DNA from: JAHFPN01 sp036559465
GTDB taxonomy: Bacteria > Pseudomonadota > Alphaproteobacteria > Rhizobiales > Xanthobacteraceae
Length of the DNA: 9,462 nucleotides
Direction of reading: 5' to 3'
Assembly: GCA_036559465.1 (NCBI GenBank)
Contig: DATBTC010000095.1
Location: 1 to 9,462, forward strand
In this document: in pieces, positions 1 through 7,327 of the stretch
Numbering within the stretch: the first letter of the stretch is position 1
Layout: every line of letters starts with the position of its first letter
Made by a program: the position numbers and the translations under genes
Notes under the pieces: model-generated
Told to the model about the DNA's origin: nothing
Seen by the model: the letters and a program-made list of their open reading frames with translations, nothing else
Database searches by the model: none

Positions 1-131
1 GCCAGCACCAGCTCATAGCCGACCTTGTAGAAGGAGACCGTATCGCCGAGGTCGGCGACCGCTTTCTCGGCCTGTGCCACGCTCGGCAAGTCGAGGGCTA
101 CGATCAGGCGGTCGCGGGCGGAAATTGTCAC
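1..131 (-). CDS. pyrF: Orotidine 5'-phosphate decarboxylase, N-terminal fragment (cut by window edge)
   Basis: Only the first 43 codons are present; the rest lies beyond the left edge. The translation contains RLIVALDLPSV (about residues 7-17) followed by FYKVGYELV (about 34-42). These are the first beta strand and the K-x-G strand at the start of the OMP decarboxylase TIM barrel. The family performs the last step of de novo UMP synthesis, decarboxylating OMP to UMP in the cytoplasm. The start is GTG at 129-131, preceded by a GAGAAG Shine-Dalgarno that overlaps the TGA stop of the upstream reductase gene (139-141). The two genes are therefore 7 bp apart and probably translationally coupled. 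Identity is strong for so short a piece because the barrel-entry motif is distinctive; the missing part holds most catalytic residues and cannot be checked here. Confidence 0.88.
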   Translation of the reverse strand, partial: MTISARDRLIVALDLPSVAQAEKAVADLGDTVSFYKVGYELVL

Positions 132-138
132 GGGCTTC

Positions 139-708
139 TCAAAGGTCTGCGTTGGCGAGCGTCACGAGTCGCTCTACGGAATTGCGAAGCAGCTTGGCAA
201 GCGGTTCTTCCTTGAGGTCGCCGGCGTCGTCGAAAGCGTAGGCGGCATCGTGTACCGCCACCTGCTCGGGAATAACGAGTGCGCCGAGGCCCAATTCGAG
301 CACCTGCCGGAGCGCCATCAGCGCGCGATAGCCGCCGCTTTGGCGGTTCGAGGTCGAGCCGAGCGCGAACACGGAGTGTTTGAACGGGCTGCGCGAGTCG
401 CGGATGCGCGAAACCCAGTCGATGGTGTTCTTCAAGAGCGGCGGCAGTGAGGCATTGTATTCGGGCGTCGCGATGTAGATTCCGCGGTGCGCAAGCATCA
501 TGTCGTGCAGCTGCTTCGCCGCCGCCGGCACGCCCGACTTTGCCTCAAGATCGGCGTCGAACAGCGGCATCGGATAGTCGGCAAGTGAAATCAAGCTCGC
601 CTCCGCGTCCAGGCGCACGAGCTCCTTGAGCGCGGCGCCCGCGAGCTGCGCACTGAAGGAACCGGTGCGGAGCGATCCGGCGAAGACGAGAATGCGCGGC
701 TCGGACAT
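139..708 (-). CDS. NAD(P)H-dependent FMN reductase family flavoprotein
   Basis: A 189-residue flavodoxin-like protein of the NADPH-dependent FMN reductase family (the group including ChrR, ArsH and SsuE). Visible hallmarks are the FMN-phosphate loop GSLRTGSFS (residues 11-19) after the first beta strand RILVFA, and the isoalloxazine-contacting segment TPEYNASLPPLLKNTIDWVSR (81-101, with the P-E-Y-N core). The length is normal for the family. Such proteins reduce FMN, quinones, chromate or azo compounds with NAD(P)H in the cytosol; the physiological substrate cannot be told from sequence. It starts 21 bp after the pmtA stop and ends 7 bp before pyrF, so it sits inside a co-directional run. The spacer before its ATG is very GC-rich with no clear Shine-Dalgarno, so coupling to pmtA translation is plausible. 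I do not assign a gene symbol. Confidence 0.9.
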   Translation of the reverse strand: MSEPRILVFAGSLRTGSFSAQLAGAALKELVRLDAEASLISLADYPMPLFDADLEAKSGVPAAAKQLHDMMLAHRGIYIATPEYNASLPPLLKNTIDWVSRIRDSRSPFKHSVFALGSTSNRQSGGYRALMALRQVLELGLGALVIPEQVAVHDAAYAFDDAGDLKEEPLAKLLRNSVERLVTLANADL

Positions 709-729
709 TCTGTGGCGGCGCGGCGCGCG

Positions 730-1329
730 TCAGCGCGCACTGCGATAGACCCAGACCCGGGCCGGTGGAAAATTCCGCCAGATGCGCGGCGAGGAGCCGA
801 TCGCATAGCGGCCCGGCCGCGGCGGGATCGGCGCTACCGGTCCATAGCTGAACTGAATGAAAGGAGCACCGGGGGCAAGCAGGCGAAACGCGGTCTCCAG
901 GAGCCGCACGCGTGCGAGCAAGGGCCGGGTCAAGAGCGGCAGACCCGAAACGACCGCCGCGAATGTGCCGGGCACGGCGTCGGCAAGTGTCTGGCGGAGC
1001 CGATAGGCGTCGCCGCGCACGACATTGATGCCTGGCCAGCGCTTCTTCAGAAGATCGCAGAATTGCGGATTGTATTCGACCAGCACGAGCCGCTCGGGCG
1101 CGATGCCGCGGGCCAGCAGCGCCGTGGTCAAAGCGCCGGTGCCCGGGCCGAGTTCGAGGATGGGCCCCGGGATGCTCAGATCCACCTCGGCGGCTATGGC
1201 TCGCGCAAGTTCGGGGCCCGACGGCGAGATCGCCCCCATGCGGAGCGGATCCTGCAGCCAGGAGGATAGGAACCGGACCTCGTCGTTCAGACGAAGCCGC
1301 GGCTTTTTCGAGCTCACGGGCTCCAACAT
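730..1329 (-). CDS. pmtA: Phospholipid N-methyltransferase, PmtA-like SAM-dependent enzyme
   Basis: A 199-residue class I SAM methyltransferase. SAM-binding motif I is LELGPGTG (58-65), the acidic ribose-contact strand is LVEYN (83-87), then GDAY (106-109), SGLPLL (128-133) and QFSYGP (159-164). The C-terminal NFPPARVWVYR (186-196) closely resembles PmtA of Agrobacterium/Sinorhizobium, as does the N-terminal DEVRFLSSWLQDP (16-28). Those enzymes methylate phosphatidylethanolamine stepwise to phosphatidylcholine at the inner membrane; the basic, amphipathic N-terminus (SSKKPRLRL) fits membrane attachment. Related proteins are often annotated as rRNA adenine dimethylases, which I consider less likely. 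The gene begins 80 bp after the dnaJ stop. That gap has a TTGACC hexamer but no convincing -10 and no clear terminator, so it may be read from dnaJ. The start ATG lacks an obvious Shine-Dalgarno; no better in-frame start was found. Confidence 0.82.
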   Translation of the reverse strand: MLEPVSSKKPRLRLNDEVRFLSSWLQDPLRMGAISPSGPELARAIAAEVDLSIPGPILELGPGTGALTTALLARGIAPERLVLVEYNPQFCDLLKKRWPGINVVRGDAYRLRQTLADAVPGTFAAVVSGLPLLTRPLLARVRLLETAFRLLAPGAPFIQFSYGPVAPIPPRPGRYAIGSSPRIWRNFPPARVWVYRSAR

Positions 1330-1409
1330 GGGAAAAGCATCACCCGGCTGAGAGCGGGATACAAGGCGTTACTCCCGCGCGCGCGGCGCGGTCAAGCTGT
1401 CGCCTCGAA

Positions 1410-2531
1410 TCATTCCTTGAGGCCGTCGAAGAATTCGCGCACCCGCGTGAAGAAGCCGCTGGTCTCCGGCTGGGTTTCCTTCGAGCTCTGGTTCTCGAAT
1501 TCCTTCAGGAGCTCGCGCTGGCGCTTGTTCAGCTTCTGCGGCGTTTCGACCGCGACCTGAACATACATGTCGCCGCGCGCCTTGGAGCGCAGCACCGGCA
1601 TGCCCTTGTTTTGCAGCCGGAAGCGCTTGGCGGTTTGGGTGCCTTCGGGAACCTTCACGCGGCTCTTGCCGCCGTCGATGGTCGGCACCTCGAACTCGCC
1701 GCCGAGGGCCGCCGTCACCATGGAGATCGGCACCAGGCAGTGCAGGTCGGCGCCTTCGCGCTGGAAGATCGGATGCGGCGCGAGCGAGAGGAATATGTAG
1801 AGATCGCCCGCGGTGCCGCCGCGCAAGCCCGCCTCGCCCTCGCCGGCGAGCCGGATTCGGGTGCCGTCCTCGACGCCGGCCGGCACGTGCAGTTCGAGCG
1901 TGCGCTCTTTCGTCATGCGGCCGGCGCCGCCGCAATTGGTGCAGGGCTGCTCGATGACGGAGCCGCGGCCCTGGCAGGTGGGGCAGCTGCGCTCGAGCGT
2001 AAAAAATCCTTGCGCGTGGCGGATACGACCACTGCCGCCGCACGAGCGGCAGGTGACGGGTTGCGTCCCGGCCTTGGCGCCGGAGCCCGAGCAAACTTCG
2101 CAGGTGACGCTGGTGGGAAGCTTCACCTGCGCGGTCTTGCCCGCATAGGCTTCTTCGAGCGTGATCTCGAGATTATAGCGCAGGTCCGCGCCGCGCTCGC
2201 GGCCGGGGCCGCGGCCACGGCGGCCACCCATGCCGAACAGGTCGTCGAAGATGTCGTGGAAGGCAGTTGCGAAATCGCCGCCAAAGCCGTGGCCGGCTCC
2301 GCCCTGCTCGAAGGCGGCGTGGCCGAAGCGATCGTAGGCCGCGCGCTTTTGATCGTCCTTCAGGACGTCATAGGCCTCATTGATTTCCTTGAAGCGATGC
2401 TCGCAGGCCGTATCGCCCGGATTCTTGTCGGGGTGCCATACCATCGCGAGCTTGCGATACGAGGCCTTGATCTCGTCGTCCTTGGCGGTGCGGGCGATCT
2501 CGAGGACTTCGTAAAAGTCGCGTTTGGCCAT
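1410..2531 (-). CDS. dnaJ: Chaperone DnaJ (type I Hsp40)
   Basis: A 373-residue class A J-protein with every expected part. The J domain covers residues 1-70, with the DnaK-activating H-P-D at 33-35. A glycine/phenylalanine-rich linker follows (about 73-112). The zinc-binding region has four C-x-x-C-x-G-x-G repeats, with cysteine pairs at 144/147, 161/164, 183/186 and 197/200. The C-terminal substrate-binding domains start at about 208. DnaJ delivers unfolded clients to DnaK and stimulates its ATPase in the cytosol. The length matches the family (about 375). The start MAKRDFYEVL is canonical; the Shine-Dalgarno before it is weak (GGACG). It lies 100 bp after dnaK, separated by a GC-rich hairpin (2567-2585) that may set its level below DnaK. 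No residues appear missing. Confidence 0.98.
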   Translation of the reverse strand: MAKRDFYEVLEIARTAKDDEIKASYRKLAMVWHPDKNPGDTACEHRFKEINEAYDVLKDDQKRAAYDRFGHAAFEQGGAGHGFGGDFATAFHDIFDDLFGMGGRRGRGPGRERGADLRYNLEITLEEAYAGKTAQVKLPTSVTCEVCSGSGAKAGTQPVTCRSCGGSGRIRHAQGFFTLERSCPTCQGRGSVIEQPCTNCGGAGRMTKERTLELHVPAGVEDGTRIRLAGEGEAGLRGGTAGDLYIFLSLAPHPIFQREGADLHCLVPISMVTAALGGEFEVPTIDGGKSRVKVPEGTQTAKRFRLQNKGMPVLRSKARGDMYVQVAVETPQKLNKRQRELLKEFENQSSKETQPETSGFFTRVREFFDGLKE

Positions 2532-2566
2532 GGCGTTCGTCCGTCAAGCCATGATCAAAACGCCAA

Positions 2567-2585
2567 CCCCGGGACACGCCCGGGG
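2567..2585 (-). terminator. GC-rich hairpin between dnaK and dnaJ (possible attenuator)
   Basis: On the transcribed (minus) strand a perfect 7-bp stem, CCCCGGG with CCCGGGG, encloses the 5-nt loop CGTGT. It is followed by TTGGCGTTTTG, so there is a short T run but not the uninterrupted tract of a strong intrinsic terminator. It lies about 47 nt past the dnaK stop and 35 nt before the dnaJ start. The stem is seen directly. Its role as partial terminator, processing site or 3'-end stabiliser is inference. A weaker 5-bp stem (2607-2626, GCTGC/GCAGC) sits closer to the dnaK stop. Confidence 0.5.
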
Positions 2586-2631
2586 GTGACTGAGATATGT
2601 GCTGCTGCTGCCATGAACCGTGCAGCGAAGC

Positions 2632-4566
<1,935 letters not shown>

Positions 4567-4567
4567 T

Positions 4568-4598
4568 TCGGACCTCATCTTTCCGGCGGGCCGTCCGA
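4568..4598 (-). promoter_or_regulatory. Leader hairpin overlapping the dnaK ribosome binding site
   Basis: In the dnaK transcript, TCGGAC (complement of 4593-4598) can pair perfectly with GTCCGA (complement of 4568-4573) across a 19-nt loop. The 3' arm takes in the last two bases (GT) of the Shine-Dalgarno GAGGT (4572-4576) and the spacer up to 1 nt before the ATG. The rest of the Shine-Dalgarno would lie in the loop next to the stem. Such a structure could lower translation at normal temperature and melt on heating. The complementarity is seen; function as an RNA thermometer is inference, and a 6-bp stem with a large loop is only moderately stable. A competing CGGGC/GCCCG pairing also exists in the leader. 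Confidence 0.35.
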
Positions 4599-4664
4599 GC
4601 CTTGGGTAAAGCGCCCGGCAAAGGAAGGGGTGCGAGCCGATGCCCACAACCGCCCCCACACGGC

Positions 4665-4697
4665 CCCCGCGTTGGGGATTCGCTGCCAATGACAGCG
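4665..4697 (-). other. Two small hairpins in the 5' part of the dnaK leader
   Basis: Near the predicted 5' end of the dnaK mRNA, CGCTG/CAGCG (4681-4697) forms a 5-bp stem extended by a U-G pair around the loop CATTG. Directly after it, CCCC/GGGG (4665-4677) encloses AACGC. Both are short. They may simply reflect GC-rich sequence, but their position at the 5' end of an unusually long leader makes a role in mRNA stability possible. No known riboswitch or ROSE-type element was recognised. Confidence 0.3.
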
Positions 4698-4706
4698 CCG
4701 CGGTTC

Positions 4707-4735
4707 ATATAGGGAGAGGCTTTTGGGCCCGCAAG
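4707..4735 (-). promoter_or_regulatory. RpoH (sigma-32) type heat-shock promoter of dnaK
   Basis: On the minus strand CTTGCG (complement of 4730-4735), a 16-nt spacer and CCTATAT (complement of 4707-4713) match the alphaproteobacterial heat-shock consensus, roughly CTTG-N17/18-CYTATNT. Counted from CTTG the gap is 18 nt. Transcription should begin near 4700, giving a leader of about 134 nt before the dnaK ATG. A second CTTG lies 5 nt further upstream (4737-4740) but is too far from the -10. The placement in the grpE-dnaK gap means dnaK-dnaJ can be heat-induced independently of hrcA-grpE. Confidence 0.7.
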
Positions 4736-4748
4736 GCAAGTCTGCCGG

Positions 4749-5336
4749 CTATTTGCCGGTCGGCTCTTCCTCGGCGGCTACCCGGTCCTTTGGAGGCGCC
4801 TTGGCACCCCCCTTGGCGACCGCAACCAGCGCCGGACGCAGCACCCGCTCGCCGATGGCGTAGCCCGGTTGCATGACCTGCGCGACGGTTCCGGCGGGCA
4901 GTTCGGGGCTCGGGATTTCGAACATGGCCTGATGGAAATTGGGGTCGAATTTCTCGCCGAGAGGCTCAATGCGGCGGACCCCGTGTTTTTCGAGGGTTTT
5001 CTGCAGTTCGCGGCGGGTGAGCTCCACCCCGTCGAGCAGCGCCTTGAAGGTTCCATCCGCCGCGGCGCGGGCTTCCGGATCGATCGACTCGGTGGCGCGG
5101 GCGAGATTGTCGGCGACTGCAAGCACATCGCGCGCGAAGCCGGCAATCCCATAGGCACGCGCGTCGGCGACGTCGCGCTCGGCACGTTTGCGGATGTTCT
5201 CCGTTTCGGCGACCGCGCGCAGGTATTTGTCGCGCAGCTCGATGACCAGCGGCTCCAGCGAGGGCTTCTCGGGAGCGACGGGATCGTTCGCGGGCGCAAG
5301 ATCCGGGTTCGGCTCGAGTTTGTCTTCGTCAGCCAT
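4749..5336 (-). CDS. grpE: Nucleotide exchange factor GrpE
   Basis: A 195-residue GrpE. A disordered acidic/proline N-terminus (1-28) leads into the long dimerising helix (about 30-120, with RDKYLRAVAETENIRKRAERD at 35-55). The beta-wing domain follows, with the family signature around FDPNFHQAMFEIP (130-142) and VAQVMQPGYAIGERVLRPALV (151-171). GrpE releases ADP from DnaK and resets the chaperone cycle. The start chosen is ATG at 5334-5336 (MADEDKLEP), with GAAGAG 4 nt upstream; a TTG four codons earlier (5346-5348) is possible but less likely. The gene lies 67 bp after hrcA, and that gap contains an RpoH-like promoter. A 5-bp CCGGC/GCCGG stem spans its stop codon (4745-4759) without a following T run, so it is probably not a terminator. 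Confidence 0.97.
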   Translation of the reverse strand: MADEDKLEPNPDLAPANDPVAPEKPSLEPLVIELRDKYLRAVAETENIRKRAERDVADARAYGIAGFARDVLAVADNLARATESIDPEARAAADGTFKALLDGVELTRRELQKTLEKHGVRRIEPLGEKFDPNFHQAMFEIPSPELPAGTVAQVMQPGYAIGERVLRPALVAVAKGGAKAPPKDRVAAEEEPTGK

Positions 5337-5369
5337 GAGTCTCTTCAATACACGAGGATTGTTAATGCG

Positions 5370-5398
5370 ATATCGGGGAGTAAGGGCCGGAAATCAAG
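5370..5398 (-). promoter_or_regulatory. Candidate RpoH-type promoter of grpE in the hrcA-grpE gap
   Basis: On the minus strand CTTGAT (complement of 5393-5398) is followed after 16 nt by CCGATAT (complement of 5370-5376). The spacing is identical to that of the dnaK promoter, and the -10 differs from CCTATAT at one base. Initiation near 5363 would give a leader of about 27 nt to the grpE ATG. The match begins 5 bp past the hrcA stop, outside coding sequence. It was found by eye by comparison with the dnaK promoter, and the altered third base of the -10 may weaken it. Confidence 0.5.
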
Positions 5399-5403
5399 CG
5401 GCC

Positions 5404-6483
5404 TCAGCGGCCGAGCACTTCGCTCACGACGCGGGCAGTATAGTCGACCATCGGGATGACGCGGGCATAGTTGAGCCGGGTCGGGCCGATGACGCCGAGC
5501 ACGCCGACGACGCGGCCGGCGCCGTCGCGATAGGGTGCGACGATGGTCGAGGAGCCCGATAGCGAAAAGAGCTTGTTCTCAGACCCGATGAAGATACGAA
5601 GCCCCTCGGCCTCCTCGGCCTTGCCCAGAAGATCGGCCACGCCGCGCTTGGTATCCAGATCGTCGAACAGGAGCCGCACCCGCTCCAGATCTTCCATCGC
5701 CTTGAGGTCTTCGAGCAGCTTTGCGTGACCACGCACGATGAGCCTGCGCTCAGTCAGGTCACCGCCGGACCAGCTGGCAAGCCCATCGGCGACGATCTTC
5801 TGTGTCAGCTCATCGAGTTCGGCGCGGGCGGCAGCCACCGAACGCTCGATCTCGGTCTTGGCTTCGGAGAGCGTCTTGCCGCGGATGCGGGCGTTCAGGA
5901 AATTGGTGGCTTCGACGAGGTTGGCCGCGGAAACGTCGATCGGCAGATCGAGCAGCCGGTTCTCAACCTGGCCTTCCTCGGAGACGAGCACCGCGAGCGC
6001 CCGGCCGGGCTCGAGCTGCACATATTCGATCTGCTTCAGCCGCGCATCGGTCTTGTGCGCGGTGACGACGCCGGCGCCGCGCGAAAGCCCGGAGAGCAGC
6101 TGGGAGGCCTCGGCGAGCACCACATCGAGATTCTCGCCGCGCGTCGCTCGTACTTGTGCTTCGATTTTCTTGCGCTCGTCGCCGGAAAGATCGCCGATCT
6201 CCATCAGTGCATCGACGAAAAAACGCAGCCCGAGCTCGGTCGGCAGCCGGCCGGCGCTGGTGTGCGGCGCATAGACCAGCCCGAGCGCTTCGAGGTCGGC
6301 CATGACGTTGCGCACTGACGCCGGCGATAGCGCCATTGGAATCAGCCGTGAAATATTGCGCGAGCCCACCGGCTCGCCGGTCGCCAGATACGACTCGACG
6401 ATCTGGCGGAAGATTTCGCGCGAACGCTCGTCGATCTGCGCGAGGCTGATCTTCGCCGAGCCGATGGGCACGTCGATGGACAA
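5404..6483 (-). CDS. hrcA: Heat-inducible transcription repressor HrcA
   Basis: A 359-residue HrcA. An N-terminal winged helix domain covers about 14-90 (SREIFRQIVESYLATGEPVG at 21-40; recognition region SPASVRNVMADLEALGLVY at 53-71; wing APHTSAGRLPT at 72-82). A GAF-like core follows and ends with the conserved IGSENKLFSLSGSST (299-313), GVLGVIGPTRLNYARVIP (327-344) and DYTARVVS. HrcA dimers repress chaperone genes through CIRCE and depend on GroEL for activity. The start is TTG at 6481-6483, chosen because GGAG (complement of 6490-6493) lies 6 nt upstream and the resulting N-terminus (MSIDVPIG) aligns with rhizobial HrcA. An in-frame ATG at 6598-6600 would add 39 unrelated residues and lacks a Shine-Dalgarno. 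No CIRCE is visible in its own upstream region. It is divergent from rph across 115 bp. Confidence 0.97.
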   Translation of the reverse strand: MSIDVPIGSAKISLAQIDERSREIFRQIVESYLATGEPVGSRNISRLIPMALSPASVRNVMADLEALGLVYAPHTSAGRLPTELGLRFFVDALMEIGDLSGDERKKIEAQVRATRGENLDVVLAEASQLLSGLSRGAGVVTAHKTDARLKQIEYVQLEPGRALAVLVSEEGQVENRLLDLPIDVSAANLVEATNFLNARIRGKTLSEAKTEIERSVAAARAELDELTQKIVADGLASWSGGDLTERRLIVRGHAKLLEDLKAMEDLERVRLLFDDLDTKRGVADLLGKAEEAEGLRIFIGSENKLFSLSGSSTIVAPYRDGAGRVVGVLGVIGPTRLNYARVIPMVDYTARVVSEVLGR

Positions 6484-6489
6484 GGGTCG

Positions 6490-6493
6490 CTCC
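6490..6493 (-). promoter_or_regulatory. Shine-Dalgarno that fixes the hrcA TTG start
   Basis: GGAG on the minus strand, 6 nt before the TTG at 6481-6483. No comparable site precedes the in-frame ATG at 6598-6600, so this site decides between a 359- and a 398-residue product. Confidence 0.7.
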
Positions 6494-6550
6494 GATCTAC
6501 CGGGTTTGAGTTCCAAGGCTCGACTATCTGCAGCCACGGCACTGTTTCGG

Positions 6551-6564
6551 CAAGGCCGGCCTTG
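6551..6564. repeat. 14-bp perfect palindrome in the hrcA-rph divergent spacer
   Basis: CAAGGCCGGCCTTG is its own reverse complement and sits in the 115-bp gap between the divergent hrcA and rph genes, 34 bp before the rph ATG. CAAGGC recurs singly at about 6514 and 6588, next to the starts of each gene's leader. A weak sigma-70-like promoter for hrcA (TTGCCG, complement of 6548-6553, with GATAGT, complement of 6523-6528, 19-nt spacer) would overlap the palindrome. It could be a dimeric regulator's operator; this is inference. It is not CIRCE-like, and has no loop for a good RNA hairpin. Confidence 0.4.
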
Positions 6565-6598
6565 TCGACGTGGGCGGAACCCCCGTACAAGGCTGCCC

Positions 6599-7327
6599 AT
6601 GAAGGATAACGCAATCCGACCGAGCGGCCGCGCCACCGACGCCATGCGCGCCGTCCACTTCGAGCGCGGGTTGCTGCGCCATGCCGAGGGCTCGTGCTTG
6701 GTCAAATTCGGTGATACCCATGTGCTGGTCAGCGCGACGCTCGAAGAGCGGCTGCCGCCCTGGCTTAAGGGCCAGGGGCGCGGCTGGATCACCGCCGAGT
6801 ACGGCATGCTGCCGCGCGCGACCCACGAGCGCACGCGGCGTGAAGCCTCGGCCGGCAAGCAATCGGGCCGCACGCTCGAAATCCAGCGGCTGATCGGAAG
6901 AAGCATGCGCACGGTGAGCGATCTGGAAGCGCTCGGCGAGCGGCAGATCACGCTCGATTGCGACGTGCTGCAGGCCGACGGCGGCACCCGCACGGCGGCG
7001 ATCACCGGCGCGTGGATTGCGCTCTATGATTGCTTGGCTTGGATGAAGGCGCGCTCCATGATCACCAAGCCCGTGCTCAAGGATCACGTGGCGGCGGTTT
7101 CCTGCGGCATCTACAAGGGTACGCCGGTTCTCGATCTCGATTATGCCGAGGATTCGGAGGCCGACACCGACGCAAACTTCGTCCTGACCGGCACCGGCGG
7201 TATCGTGGAAATCCAGGGCACGGCCGAGAAGACACCGTTTTCGGAACAGGATCTGGCGACGCTGATGTTGCTGGCACGCAAGGGTATCGCGCGCCTGGTC
7301 GAATTGCAGAAGCTCGCCGTCGCCTGA
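6599..7327 (+). CDS. rph: Ribonuclease PH
   Basis: A 242-residue phosphorolytic 3'-5' exoribonuclease that trims tRNA 3' ends and other stable RNA tails, working as a hexameric ring. Visible family features are IRPSGR (6-11), the conserved block GWITAEYGMLPRATHERTRRE (62-82), GRTLEIQRLIGRS (90-102, with the arginine that contacts RNA), and the phosphate-binding TR pair in QADGGTRTAAITG (125-137). The acidic metal-site region DLDYAEDSEADTD (179-191) follows. The length fits the family (about 238-245). The start ATG at 6599-6601 has AAGG at 6589-6592 with a 6-nt spacer. Its TGA stop overlaps the rdgB ATG by one base (TGATG), the first junction of an rph-rdgB-hemW operon. Unlike the truncated rph of E. 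coli K-12, this copy looks intact. Confidence 0.98.
   Translation: MKDNAIRPSGRATDAMRAVHFERGLLRHAEGSCLVKFGDTHVLVSATLEERLPPWLKGQGRGWITAEYGMLPRATHERTRREASAGKQSGRTLEIQRLIGRSMRTVSDLEALGERQITLDCDVLQADGGTRTAAITGAWIALYDCLAWMKARSMITKPVLKDHVAAVSCGIYKGTPVLDLDYAEDSEADTDANFVLTGTGGIVEIQGTAEKTPFSEQDLATLMLLARKGIARLVELQKLAVA

Noticed and set aside
279..284. GAGTGC, half of a CIRCE operator.
   Set aside because: It lies inside the FMN reductase coding region, has no matching inverted half at 9 bp, and is expected by chance.
1330..1409. A promoter or terminator between dnaJ and pmtA.
   Set aside because: TTGACC is a fair -35, but the best -10 (TAACGC at 18 nt) is poor. The CG-alternating stretch near 1375-1390 is self-complementary without a proper loop or T run.
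2600..2611. Short TGC/GCA trinucleotide run between dnaK and dnaJ.
   Set aside because: Only four units long; not a meaningful microsatellite.
4567..4689. A 41-residue N-terminal extension of DnaK starting at the ATG at 4689.
   Set aside because: It reads through the promoter-proximal leader, has no Shine-Dalgarno and no resemblance to DnaK. The ATG at 4566 has GAGGT and the canonical N-terminus.
4745..4759. Hairpin CCGGC-AAATA-GCCGG across the grpE stop codon as a terminator.
   Set aside because: The stem is only 5 bp and no T run follows it. The dnaK promoter lies immediately downstream, so termination here is possible but unsupported.
6484..7005. Long upstream extension of the hrcA frame (open to 7005, antisense to rph).
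   Set aside because: It overlaps the start half of the intact rph gene and is basic/serine-rich non-family sequence. HrcA is complete from the TTG at 6483.
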